From the NCBI GenBank assembly GCA_035529695.1, contig DATKWD010000152.1:1-54077 (forward strand): a stretch of 54,077 nucleotides of DNA, in the 5' to 3' direction. Positions 8,346 to 16,924 of this stretch are shown here, in pieces. The stretch is from DATKWD01 sp035529695. Lineage in GTDB: Bacteria > Actinomycetota > Acidimicrobiia > Acidimicrobiales > Salinilacustritrichaceae. Made by a program: the position numbers and the translations under genes. The notes under the pieces were generated by a model that saw only the letters and a list, made by a program, of their open reading frames with translations, had not been told where the DNA came from and searched no databases. Numbering within the stretch: the stretch's first letter is position 1; every line of letters starts with the position of its first letter.

Positions 8346-9590
8346 TCAGACGTCGGCGTCTTCGAGGAGCGGCAGGGGGTCGAGGCCGAGCAGCGACCGG
8401 TAGGTGGAGTGGTAGTGGTGCAGTGCCGGTTCGTTTCTCCCGAAGAGCGCATGGGTGATCTGGCCGCTCTCAGCGGTCACCTGCTGGCTGGCCGACATCA
8501 CGTAGTCCTCGTCACGGATGATCGCGGCGAACAACTCGGCCACCATGCGTTGCGCTTCGACACCTTCGAACTTGGCACGGAACTCCTCGGCGAACTCGGC
8601 CTCGCCGGTGTCGGAAGTGCCGTAGCTGTCGTCGACGGACACGCCGGGCCGGAGATAGAACGTGATGCGGCTCGTGTGCCGGCCCGGCTCGCCAGGCACC
8701 GGGTAGGTCCGCACGAGATAGACCCCCTCCTGGAATGGCATGAGCACCACGTTCGGAAAGAGCCAGTAGACAGGCAGACCGGCACGGGTGATGTCCCATC
8801 GCTCCTCGGGCTCGTGCCGCATCTGGTCGATCTCACGACGGGTGAGGATCATGCGGTGGTTGATGCCGAAGGTGTCGTAGCACTGCACGTTGCCGTGGAA
8901 GACGTTGTAGAGCGAGTCCTTGTGCAGCGAGCTGAAGTGATACGTCTCGCCGAAGGTGTCCATGGCGAGCTTCCAGTTGCACGCCACGTCGTACGAGTCG
9001 CGGTCGAGGTACGACAGCTCACCGAAGTTCCAGTGGGCGAGTTCGGCGCTCAGTTCGTCGCCGAAGAGCCCTTCGAGATCGATGGTGCCGCTCGGATCGG
9101 GATGCACGTACAGCAAGCCGTTCCACTCGAGTGCGGGCAGCTTGATGAGTCCGCTGCAGCTCGTGTCGATCTCGCCGAAGTGGTCTTGCTTCGGGAGTCC
9201 GACCAGCGTGCCTTCGCCGTCGTAGGTCCACGCATGGAACTGGCAGGTGAAGCGGCGAGCGCTCCCCCGATCGCCGGTCTCGAGCACCGCACCGCGGTGA
9301 CGGCACGAGTTGACCATCGCGTGGAACGTGCCATCGGCAGCTCGGGTCGCCAGCAGCGGGAACCCCAGGTCGTCGGTCGTGAGGAACGAACCCGGCTCGG
9401 GCAGATCGGCCGACAGACCGATGAGCTGCGGGCGGGTCTCGAAGAACTCGTGCCACTCGCGCGCTGCGATCTCGGGGTCGCTGTAGACCTCGACCGGATT
9501 CTTGCGCAGACCCCCCGCGTCGACGTTGGTGCCCGAATCGAGGCGAGCGATCAGCTCCTTGACGAGCCTCACCTGTTCGTCGTGTCGCAT
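8346..9590 (-). CDS. Rieske non-heme iron oxygenase, alpha subunit type
   Basis: 414 residues from ATG 9590. The Rieske [2Fe-2S] ligands are in CRHRG (Cys96, His98) and CQFHAW (Cys116, His119). The catalytic domain starts with NWKLAMDTFGETYHFSSLH, in which His218 and His223 are the expected mononuclear iron ligands. This is the large-subunit plan of ring-hydroxylating dioxygenases and related demethylases. No small subunit, ferredoxin or reductase lies next to it, so electrons must come from elsewhere. It follows MarR and the mutase genes on the same strand. The substrate is unknown. Confidence 0.92.
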   Translation of the reverse strand: MRHDEQVRLVKELIARLDSGTNVDAGGLRKNPVEVYSDPEIAAREWHEFFETRPQLIGLSADLPEPGSFLTTDDLGFPLLATRAADGTFHAMVNSCRHRGAVLETGDRGSARRFTCQFHAWTYDGEGTLVGLPKQDHFGEIDTSCSGLIKLPALEWNGLLYVHPDPSGTIDLEGLFGDELSAELAHWNFGELSYLDRDSYDVACNWKLAMDTFGETYHFSSLHKDSLYNVFHGNVQCYDTFGINHRMILTRREIDQMRHEPEERWDITRAGLPVYWLFPNVVLMPFQEGVYLVRTYPVPGEPGRHTSRITFYLRPGVSVDDSYGTSDTGEAEFAEEFRAKFEGVEAQRMVAELFAAIIRDEDYVMSASQQVTAESGQITHALFGRNEPALHHYHSTYRSLLGLDPLPLLEDADV

Positions 9591-9655
9591 GCCCCGAGCG
9601 CATCACGGTGACTCCGACCTGTCAAGGGCCGTGCCGCAACGCACGGACCGCACGC

Positions 9656-10150
9656 TCAGGCAGGTGCGTCGGCTGCGGCCCGGAAGCGCGTGAGGATCGC
9701 AACCAGCTTGTCGACGTCGTCGCTCGAGAGTTCGACTGCCCGAAAGACGTCGTTGACCGCGGCCGTCGCCTCGGTGACCAACGACATCCCGTCCATGGTG
9801 ATGGTGGCGAGCGTGATCCGCCCGTCGTCGGGGTGATCGTCGCGTGTCACCAGCCCGTCACGTTCGAGGCGGTCGACCGCGTTGGTGATCGATCCGGCGC
9901 CGACCTGGAGGCGATCGCTCATCTTGCCGAGCGGGAGCGACCCGGTTCGAGTGAACGCAAGGAGCCGGAGCGCCTCGAACCGGGCGAACGTCAAGTTGAA
10001 CGGTGCAAGCGCCTTCTCGATCCGCCCGACCAGGATCTGCTCGGCCCGCACGATCGAGGTCACCGCCGCCATGGCCGAGGCGGTGTCGGACCAGCGGTGG
10101 GCGCGCCACTGGCGTTCGGCCTCGGCGATCGGATCGAAGTCGGGGCTCAT
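9656..10150 (-). CDS. MarR family transcriptional regulator
   Basis: 164 residues from ATG 10150, overlapping the stop of the mutase B12 subunit by four bases. The winged-helix pattern is clear: FARFEALRLLAFTRTGSLPL, then KMSDRLQVGAGSITNAVDRLERDGLV as the recognition helix region, and DDHPDDGRITLATIT as the wing. MarR proteins are dimeric DNA-binding regulators that often respond to aromatic or acyl-CoA ligands. Position between the mutase genes and the Rieske oxygenase suggests control of this cluster. I did not identify its operator. Confidence 0.92.
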   Translation of the reverse strand: MSPDFDPIAEAERQWRAHRWSDTASAMAAVTSIVRAEQILVGRIEKALAPFNLTFARFEALRLLAFTRTGSLPLGKMSDRLQVGAGSITNAVDRLERDGLVTRDDHPDDGRITLATITMDGMSLVTEATAAVNDVFRAVELSSDDVDKLVAILTRFRAAADAPA

Positions 10151-10554
10151 GGCTGACCGGCGGCTCGCCGGATCGCGGCCGCGACGTCGTCGGACGACGC
10201 GCCTGGGGTGAGGATCTCGGCGACGCCGGCCTCGGTCAGGATCGCCACGTCGTCGTCGGGCACGATCCCGCCGATCACCACCGCCGTGTCGAGATCGGCA
10301 TCGCGCACGGCCTGCACCATCTTCGGTCCGAGGGTCAGATGCCCACCATTGAGCATCGAGATCCCGATGACGTCGGCATCCTCCTGCTCGGCGGCCGCAA
10401 TGACCGAGTCGGTGGTCTGGCGGAGACCGAGGTAGATCACCTCGAAGCCGGCGTCGCGCAGCATCCGGGCGACGATCTTGAGGCCGCGGTCGTGCCCGTC
10501 GAACCCCAGCTTGGCCAGCACGACGCGAACCGGCACCTGGGTCTCGACACTCAC
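10147..10554 (-). CDS. acyl-CoA mutase small subunit, B12-binding domain
   Basis: 135 residues from GTG 10554; the frame continues upstream to 10686 but that part overlaps the large-subunit gene and does not resemble the family. The B12 signature is complete: FDGHDRG with His21 as the lower axial cobalt ligand, then GISMLNGGH and VVIGGIVPDDD. With the separate large-subunit gene 70 bases upstream, this makes a two-chain mutase as in isobutyryl-CoA, 2-hydroxyisobutyryl-CoA or small methylmalonyl-CoA mutases. It overlaps the marR start. Confidence 0.93.
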   Translation of the reverse strand: MSVETQVPVRVVLAKLGFDGHDRGLKIVARMLRDAGFEVIYLGLRQTTDSVIAAAEQEDADVIGISMLNGGHLTLGPKMVQAVRDADLDTAVVIGGIVPDDDVAILTEAGVAEILTPGASSDDVAAAIRRAAGQP

Positions 10555-10624
10555 CGGGCACCCAACCGGAGAGGTGCAGTCGATGTGGACGCGACATCGC
10601 CGCTTGGACTGCGGACGCTGCTCC

Positions 10625-12253
10625 TCACAGTCCGGCCGCCTCGACATGCGTGCCGAACACGCCCTCGAGGGCAGCCACGATCTCACCTTCGGTGGCGTAG
10701 GCCCGGACGGCGTCGATCAGTGCCGGCATGAGGTTGACGTCGGGGGCTTGGGCATCGGACACCACGGCATCGAGCGCGGCGTCGACCGCCCGTTGGTTCC
10801 GGTCGCCCTTGACCCGCTCGAGTCGCTTGAGCTGGTACTCCTCGACCTCGGGACCGATCTGGAGGATGGGCACCTTGTCGTCGGACCCCTCGGTGAATTC
10901 GTTGACCCCGACCACGATGCGGCGACCGCTGTTGACCCTGCGCTCGAACTCGTAAGCCGAATCGGCGATCGCACCCACGAAGTACCCGTTGTCGATGCCT
11001 GCGTAGACGCCCTCGAGCATCGAACCGCCGCCGAGTTCATCGAGGTGGGCGAAGATCGCTTCTGCCCGCCGCTCCATCTCGTCGGTCATCCACTCGACGT
11101 AGGGTGCGCCGCCGAGCGGGTCGGCGACGTTGGCGACCCCGGTCTCGTGAGCCACGATCTGTTGGGTCCGCAGCGCGATGCGTGCGGCGTCCTCGGTCGG
11201 CAGGGCGAGGGCCTCGTCGAAGCTGTCGGTGTGGAGCGACTGGGTGCCCCCGAGCACGCCCGCCAACGCCTGAAGCGCGACCCGAGCGATGTTGTTCTCG
11301 GGCTGTTGTGCGGTCAGGGAGACCCCGGCGGTCTGGGTGTGAAAGCGGCACAACATCGCTTTCTCGTCGGTGGCGCCGTAGCGCTCCTTCATCCAGCGGG
11401 CCCAGATGCGGCGAGCCGCCCGGAACTTGCCGATCTCCTCGAAGAAGTCGAGATGGCTGTTGAAGAAGAACGACAGCCTCGGGCCGAAGTCGTCGACATC
11501 GAGGCCTGCGGCGACCGCGGCTTCGACGTAGGCGAAGCCGTTGGCGAGCGTGAACGCGAGCTCCTCTGCGGCAGTCGAGCCGGCCTCACGGATGTGGTAG
11601 CCCGAGATCGACACCGGGTGCCAGCGGGGCATCTCCTCGGCGGTGAACCGCATCATGTCGGTCACCAGCCGCACCGACGGACGGGGCGGGAAGATGTACT
11701 CCTTCTGGGCCTGGTACTCCTTGAGGATGTCGTTCTGAATCGTGCCCGCCAGACGACCTCGCTCGACGCCGGTCTTCTCGGCCACGGCCACGTACATCGC
11801 CATCAGGATCGGCGCCGGGCCGTTGATGGTCATCGACGTCGACACGCCAGCAAGGTCGATGTCGGCGAACAGGTCCTCCATGTCAGCGAGGGTGTCGACG
11901 GCGACGCCGGCCTTGCCCACCTCGCCGAGCGCCCACTCGTGGTCGGAGTCGCGACCCATGAGCGTCGGCATGTCGAATGCGGTCGACAGCCCCGTGCCGC
12001 CATGACGGAGGAGCTCCTTGAAGCGGGCGTTGGTGTCCTCGGCCGTACCGAACCCGGCGAACATGCGCATGGTCCACAGACGTGATCGGTACATCGAGGC
12101 GTACGGGCCGCGGGTGTAGGGGAACTGACCAGGAAATGGGCCCTCGCCGTAGACGGGCTCGACGGGCACTCCCGACATCGTCTCGAAGTCGGCGTCTCGT
12201 AGCGTGGAGGCGTCGTAGGCCGCCTGCCATTGGTCCCGCTGGTCATCAGTCAC
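10625..12253 (-). CDS. acyl-CoA mutase large subunit (methylmalonyl-CoA mutase family)
   Basis: 542 residues from GTG 12253; a TTG at 12271 would add six. It is a TIM-barrel mutase catalytic chain without the C-terminal B12 domain, which the next gene supplies. Landmarks are YTRGPYASMYRSRLWTMR, FAGFGTAEDTN, TIQNDILKEY, SISGYHIREAG and the radical-site block RFHTQTAGVSLT. The family rearranges carbon skeletons through adenosylcobalamin radicals. MYRSRLWTMR and the separate B12 chain look more like isobutyryl- or hydroxyisobutyryl-CoA mutases, whereas the retained PSVR arginine resembles the carboxylate clamp of methylmalonyl-CoA mutase. The substrate is therefore left open. Confidence 0.9.
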   Translation of the reverse strand: MTDDQRDQWQAAYDASTLRDADFETMSGVPVEPVYGEGPFPGQFPYTRGPYASMYRSRLWTMRMFAGFGTAEDTNARFKELLRHGGTGLSTAFDMPTLMGRDSDHEWALGEVGKAGVAVDTLADMEDLFADIDLAGVSTSMTINGPAPILMAMYVAVAEKTGVERGRLAGTIQNDILKEYQAQKEYIFPPRPSVRLVTDMMRFTAEEMPRWHPVSISGYHIREAGSTAAEELAFTLANGFAYVEAAVAAGLDVDDFGPRLSFFFNSHLDFFEEIGKFRAARRIWARWMKERYGATDEKAMLCRFHTQTAGVSLTAQQPENNIARVALQALAGVLGGTQSLHTDSFDEALALPTEDAARIALRTQQIVAHETGVANVADPLGGAPYVEWMTDEMERRAEAIFAHLDELGGGSMLEGVYAGIDNGYFVGAIADSAYEFERRVNSGRRIVVGVNEFTEGSDDKVPILQIGPEVEEYQLKRLERVKGDRNQRAVDAALDAVVSDAQAPDVNLMPALIDAVRAYATEGEIVAALEGVFGTHVEAAGL

Positions 12254-12325
12254 CTCGCGAGAATACTTCAACGTCGAAGTTTCTGCTCTTTACTCCGGGT
12301 GGCCAACCAGAGGACACTTGGCAAC

Positions 12326-13618
12326 GTGAAAGCCACGTCGAGTCATCCCTTCCTCATTCTCGCGGCAGCGTGTTCGGCTGCCGCCGGGATGATCCACGCC
12401 GGCGCAGCCGGATCGCACTCCGAGCTCACGACCCTTGCGATGCTCTACGCCTTGGTGGGGATGCTTCAGGTGACCTGGGCGGTTGCAGCGATCATGCGCG
12501 GCGGACGCGGCCTCATCGCCGCGGGCATGGCTCTCCAGACAGTCGCCCTCGGCGCCTGGATCGTGAGCCGCATCTCGGGCATCTCGTTCATCTCGGGCCT
12601 GGAGGACAAGCTGACGATCGGGTTCCAGGATGGGCTGGTCGCGGGCCTCGAGTTCGTGGCCATCGTCGGCTGCCTCGTGGCACTCGGCGTGAAGGTGACG
12701 GGCAAGGTCTGGAAGCCCCTGGCCGGAACACTCGGCGCGCTGGCCTTGATCGCCGCCGTACCAGCCGCCGCAGCCGAGCACGACCACGGAACGCATGCTC
12801 ACGACGAGACCGCGACCACACATTCCGACGACCACGCCGACGACGCTGGCCATGATGACGGAACCGGCCACGGTGACGAGGCCGCGCTGAACGACCACGG
12901 CATGACCGAAGCCGAGCACGAAGCGATGTTGGCCACGGTGTCCGAGCGCGTCGGCAAGACCTCCGAGGAGCTGGGCTACCCGTCGCAGTTCGCCATGTGG
13001 TTCGACGACCCGACGCTGACCGATGAACAGATCGCAGCCGCCGAGAAGCTGCTCGTCGACACCAACGAGGCGATGAAGGCCTTCCCCGACGAGCAGTCGG
13101 TCAAGGACGCGGGCTACGTCTCGATCGGCGACAGCATCACCGGGTGGGAGCACTACATCAACGTCGGCTTCATCGCTGCTCCCGAGACACTCGATCCGAA
13201 CGCCATCGAGTCGATCGTCCTCAAGGTCAACCCAGACGGCACCAAGCAGGTCGCCTCGGCGATGTATCTCATGACCGGCGGCACCATGGCCGACGCACCC
13301 GAGATCGCCGGTGACCTCACCCTGTGGCACGACCACCAGAACCTCTGCTGGGTCGGTGTCCAGGTCGTCGGCACCACCGACCGGACCGGCAAATGCGAGG
13401 CCGGAACGTTCCGAGCCACGGCGCCGATGATCCACGTCTGGCTCATCGAGCATCCGTGTGGCCCGTTCGCCGGCATCGAGGGCTCACACGGTGAGGGATG
13501 CTCCCACGGGCACGACGGCCACGACGCCGATGGTGAGGCCGAGCCGCAAGCGGCCGCGGGCACCGCACCCGACGTTCCCGAGGGTCACGACAACAGCGAC
13601 GGCCACCACGACGACTGA
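12326..13618 (+). CDS. His-rich membrane-anchored protein of unknown function
   Basis: 430 residues from GTG 12326; the frame is open from 12230, but that part overlaps the divergent mutase gene. Four hydrophobic segments fill about residues 5-160. A linker of roughly 50 residues rich in His and Asp follows (HDHGTHAH, HSDDHADD, GHDDGTGHGDE). The C-terminal domain has the invariant-looking blocks GWEHYINVGFI, AMYLMTGGTM, LWHDHQNLCW and HVWLIEHPCGPFAGIEG, then a second His-rich tail. The His clusters suggest binding of transition metals outside the membrane. I recall the WH-H-NLCW block from other actinobacterial proteins of unknown role. It is divergent from the mutase operon. Confidence 0.8.
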   Translation: MKATSSHPFLILAAACSAAAGMIHAGAAGSHSELTTLAMLYALVGMLQVTWAVAAIMRGGRGLIAAGMALQTVALGAWIVSRISGISFISGLEDKLTIGFQDGLVAGLEFVAIVGCLVALGVKVTGKVWKPLAGTLGALALIAAVPAAAAEHDHGTHAHDETATTHSDDHADDAGHDDGTGHGDEAALNDHGMTEAEHEAMLATVSERVGKTSEELGYPSQFAMWFDDPTLTDEQIAAAEKLLVDTNEAMKAFPDEQSVKDAGYVSIGDSITGWEHYINVGFIAAPETLDPNAIESIVLKVNPDGTKQVASAMYLMTGGTMADAPEIAGDLTLWHDHQNLCWVGVQVVGTTDRTGKCEAGTFRATAPMIHVWLIEHPCGPFAGIEGSHGEGCSHGHDGHDADGEAEPQAAAGTAPDVPEGHDNSDGHHDD

Positions 13619-13629
13619 CCCAAACCCCT

Positions 13630-13678
13630 GATCTTCGTTGCTCTCCGGGCAATTATTGGCCGTGGGGCAACAGGGATC
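13630..13678. repeat. structured hairpin element, copy 2
   Basis: The left arm GATCTTCGTTG (13630-13640) and the next seven bases CTCTCCG are identical to copy 1 at 8286. The interior keeps the ATTGG core. The right arm CAACAGGGATC (13668-13678) pairs with one C-A mismatch and two G-U pairs. The element lies between two convergent genes, 12 bases after one stop and 20 bases from the other, the position of a bidirectional terminator. Confidence 0.7.
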
Positions 13679-13697
13679 GAGGGGTGGGTGCTGATCT

Positions 13698-14561
13698 CTA
13701 CCGGAGTTGATCGACGTAGGTCTCGGTGCCGGGGAGGGTCGGGATGAACGGCGCCGACAGGACGATCGATCCGAGACCGCCGGCGGCGAGGCGATCGGCA
13801 TTCGGAGCGAAGTGGTCGGCCCAGCACTCGCGTGGGTCGGTGTCGAGGAAGTGCAGGAGCGTCAGCCGTCGATCGAGGTCGGGGGTGTCGAGCACCTTCA
13901 CTCCCTCGCCCTTGCGGACTGGCATGGGGATCGGCTCCCAGCGCAGCGACATGGCGACCTGGCCCGTCGTCACCGACGGCAGGTACTCGGCCACGAGCCA
14001 CGCATCGAGATCGTCGCGTTCGACACCCTCGTCGGCGTCGACGACCTCCATCACCAGACCGTCGTACGGCAGGTCGAGCGCGTGGATGTCGCGCGGCCCT
14101 GTGTCACCGTCTCGATAGGTGGCGCCGTTGTAGTACTGGAAGTTGGTGAAGACGTGGGTGCGGTGCTCGTCGAAGCCACGACCGTCGGCGTTCAGCCGGT
14201 TGTTGGTCGAGGCCGCCCAGTAGAACTGCTCCTTGTACCGACCCTCGACGAGCCAGTACGTCGAGAGGTAACAGCCGGCGGTCACGGGGTCGGCGACCGG
14301 CGACACCTCAGGGCTGCGCAGCAGTTGGAGCTCACGGGTGGCGACCCACCGGCGTCCGGCGAACACCCACGGAAACGCCATGGCACCCGAGATGTAGTGG
14401 TCGTCCTCGTACCAGCGGTTGTACGCGGCTTCATGACCGACGTGTGGCTCGACGAGCGTGATCAGCGCCGAGCCGATCCTCGCCGCATACGGTCCCTCGC
14501 TCGGCAGCGCGGCCCACTCCTGCGAGGGCCGATCGGTGCGGGTCTTGTCGAGGCTCGTCAT
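13698..14561 (-). CDS. hypothetical protein, EthD-like dimeric alpha/beta-barrel
   Basis: 287 residues from ATG 14561, which overlaps the glnS stop by four bases. The stretch LVEPHVGHEAAYNRWYEDDHY is the kind of N-x-W-Y-x-x-H-Y pattern seen in EthD and related ferredoxin-like dimeric barrel proteins. A second half with a similar strand-helix rhythm ends in LTLLHFLDTDPRECWADHF. Two such halves would form one barrel. No catalytic residue can be assigned. Translational coupling to glnS is likely accidental packing. Confidence 0.65.
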   Translation of the reverse strand: MTSLDKTRTDRPSQEWAALPSEGPYAARIGSALITLVEPHVGHEAAYNRWYEDDHYISGAMAFPWVFAGRRWVATRELQLLRSPEVSPVADPVTAGCYLSTYWLVEGRYKEQFYWAASTNNRLNADGRGFDEHRTHVFTNFQYYNGATYRDGDTGPRDIHALDLPYDGLVMEVVDADEGVERDDLDAWLVAEYLPSVTTGQVAMSLRWEPIPMPVRKGEGVKVLDTPDLDRRLTLLHFLDTDPRECWADHFAPNADRLAAGGLGSIVLSAPFIPTLPGTETYVDQLR

Positions 14562-16264
14562 CGCTGGTCCTTCTGCTTCGGTGCGTTGTCCTTGCGCTTC
14601 TGAATGTTCTTCCACTCGTCGCGGAGGCCGACCGTACGGTGGAACGTGTTGGGCTCGTCAGTGTCGGCGGCGAAGTAGCCGAGTCGCTCGAACTGCACGA
14701 CCTCACCTGGCGGGGTGTCAGCGAGCGCCGGCTCGACCTTGGCGGTCAACGTCTCGCGTGAGGCCGGGTTGAGCGATTCGAACGGGTCGGCGTCGTCGGC
14801 GCCGGGGTGTGGATCGGTGAACAGGTGGTCATACAGGTGCACGGTGGCGTCGACGGCGTGCGCTGCCGAGACCCAGTGGATGGTCGACTTCACCTTGCGG
14901 CCATCGGGTGCGTTGCCGCCTCGGGTCTCGGGGTCGTAGGTGGCCCGCACCTCGATGACGTTGCCGGCGTCATCGGTGACGGCGTCGGTTGCCGTGATGA
15001 AGAACCCGGCGCGCAGACGGACCTCGCGGCCGATGGTCAGACGGAAGTACTTCTTCGGTGGGTCGAACATGAAGTCGTCCTGCTCGATGAACAACTCGCC
15101 GCCGAAGGGAACCTCGCGCGTGCCGGCGGAGTCGTCCTCGGGGTTGTTGATCGCCTCGACCATCTCGACGTGTTCATCGGGCCAGTTCGTGATGACGACC
15201 TTGAGTGGCCGGAGCACCCCCATCCGGCGCAGGGCGTGGGCATTGTGGTGAGTTCGAACGAACGACTCGAGCAGTTCGATCTCGACGGTGCTGTTGGTCT
15301 TGGCGACACCGATGTGCTCGACGAACGCGCGGATCGCCGCAGGCGGGTACCCCCGCCTGCGGAGGCCGCGCAGCGTGGGCATGCGGGGGTCGTCCCACCC
15401 GTCCACATGACCTTCGTCGACGACGCGACGAAGGAGGCGCTTCGACATGAGCGTGTGGGTGAGGCCGAGGCGGGCGAATTCGAGCTGCACCGGCTGCTCG
15501 TGCGGGAGATCGAGATGTTCGAGGCACCAGTCGTAGAGCGGCCGATGGTCGGCGAACTCGAGCGTGCAGATCGAGTGGGTGACCCCCTCGATGGCGTCGG
15601 ACTGACCGTGGGCCCAGTCGTAGGTCGGATAGATGACCCACCCCTCGTCGGTTCGCTGATGCGGAATCCGCCGGATCCGATAGAGCACTGGGTCGCGCAG
15701 TGCCATGACCGACGCGTTCATGTCGATCTTGGCCCGCAGCACCTTCTCGCCGTCGGCGAACGCTCCATCTCGCATCTGTGTGAAGAGCCCACGGTTCTCC
15801 TCGGGCGATCGTTGTCGAAACGGGCTCTCGACGCCGGGCCGGCCGAAGCCACCCCGTTGGGCACTGATGGTCTCGGCGTCCTGATCGTCGACGTACGCAA
15901 GGCCTCTCTCGATCAGCGCCAGCGCCCATTCGTACAGCTGGTCGAAGTGGTCCGAGGCGTGCAACACCTCGCCGGGTTCGAAGCCGAGCCACGCCAGATC
16001 TTCATGGATGGCGTCGACGTAGCTGATGTCCTCGGCTTCGGGGTTGGTGTCGTCGAAGCGGAGGTTGCACACGCCGCCGAAATCGGCGGCGACGCCGAAG
16101 TTCAGGCCGATCGACTTGGCGTGGCCGATGTGGAGATATCCGTTGGGCTCGGGCGGAAACCGCGTCTGGACCCGGCCGCCATACGTCCCCGCCTCGAGAT
16201 CGTCACGAACACGATCACGGACGAAGTCGGTCGCCGTCGGGGAATCATCGGAGGGCCCGGTCAC
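14558..16264 (-). CDS. glnS: glutaminyl-tRNA synthetase
   Basis: 568 residues from GTG 16264; the open frame to 16339 overlaps the neighbouring PPOX gene and lacks family features. The class I signatures are PEPNGYLHIGHAKS (HIGH at 45-48) and LMSKR near 270, with the GlnS-specific RFDDTNPE, YDWAHGQSDAIEGVTHS and C-terminal anticodon beta-barrels. Length is normal for bacterial GlnS (about 550-570). It charges tRNA-Gln directly. Many actinobacteria instead use Glu-tRNA-Gln plus GatCAB, so a true GlnS is a notable trait of this lineage. Confidence 0.95.
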   Translation of the reverse strand: MTGPSDDSPTATDFVRDRVRDDLEAGTYGGRVQTRFPPEPNGYLHIGHAKSIGLNFGVAADFGGVCNLRFDDTNPEAEDISYVDAIHEDLAWLGFEPGEVLHASDHFDQLYEWALALIERGLAYVDDQDAETISAQRGGFGRPGVESPFRQRSPEENRGLFTQMRDGAFADGEKVLRAKIDMNASVMALRDPVLYRIRRIPHQRTDEGWVIYPTYDWAHGQSDAIEGVTHSICTLEFADHRPLYDWCLEHLDLPHEQPVQLEFARLGLTHTLMSKRLLRRVVDEGHVDGWDDPRMPTLRGLRRRGYPPAAIRAFVEHIGVAKTNSTVEIELLESFVRTHHNAHALRRMGVLRPLKVVITNWPDEHVEMVEAINNPEDDSAGTREVPFGGELFIEQDDFMFDPPKKYFRLTIGREVRLRAGFFITATDAVTDDAGNVIEVRATYDPETRGGNAPDGRKVKSTIHWVSAAHAVDATVHLYDHLFTDPHPGADDADPFESLNPASRETLTAKVEPALADTPPGEVVQFERLGYFAADTDEPNTFHRTVGLRDEWKNIQKRKDNAPKQKDQR

Positions 16265-16307
16265 GGCTCCAGAGATAACAGGTGCAACCCTCGGTCCCGC
16301 GAACGAA

Positions 16308-16775
16308 TCAGGTGTCGACCAAGCGTGCCGGGAATCCACCCTTGGCGATCGGACCCCAGCGCTCGATGGTCAATCGGATCAGCGACTTGCCCTGGTCGAC
16401 CATGGCCTGGCGGTACTCGTCCCAGTCGGAGTGCTCGCCGCTGATGTTGCGGAAGTACTCGACCAATCCGTCGACGGCATCGGGAGCGTCGAACACCGTG
16501 GCCATGCCGTCGACCTGCACCCACTCACCACCGAAGCTGTCGGACATGACGACGATCGAGGCCCGCGCATCTCGCCTGAGGTTTGCGACCTTGGCTCGTT
16601 CGGGATAGGTGGCCACGAGCACGTCGCCGTGATCGCCGAGTCCGACCGTGACGAGCGACGACTGGGGCCAGCCGTCAGCCCGACGAGTCAGCAGCACACC
16701 GTGGTGACGGTCGCGGATGAACTCGTCGAGCGCGGTGCGGTCGACGATGCGGTTGGTGGCGATCGGCTTGGCCAT
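16308..16775 (-). CDS. PPOX-class, probably F420-dependent, oxidoreductase
   Basis: 155 residues from ATG 16775 (an upstream ATG at 16784 is also in frame). It has the split beta-barrel pattern of the pyridoxamine-phosphate-oxidase-like superfamily: LDEFIRDRHHGVLLTRRADGWPQSSLVTVGL, then RAKVANLRRDARASIVVM, and a final RLTIERWGPIAKGGFPARL. In actinobacteria such short proteins commonly bind F420 or FMN and reduce quinone-like or xenobiotic substrates. The cofactor cannot be proved from sequence. It is divergent from galT, with about 150 bases between the starts. Confidence 0.82.
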   Translation of the reverse strand: MAKPIATNRIVDRTALDEFIRDRHHGVLLTRRADGWPQSSLVTVGLGDHGDVLVATYPERAKVANLRRDARASIVVMSDSFGGEWVQVDGMATVFDAPDAVDGLVEYFRNISGEHSDWDEYRQAMVDQGKSLIRLTIERWGPIAKGGFPARLVDT

Positions 16776-16924
16776 GGAGTCCAACTCTGCCAGCAGAGGA
16801 CGACCGAGAGCTGCCTTGCGCAGGTTCGACTGGTTCCATCCCGACCACGCACGGCCTCTGGTCTGGCATCCACGAATGCGTGGTCACGGACCGTGAAGGT
16901 CGCCCGGCGGGTCACAATGAGCGC

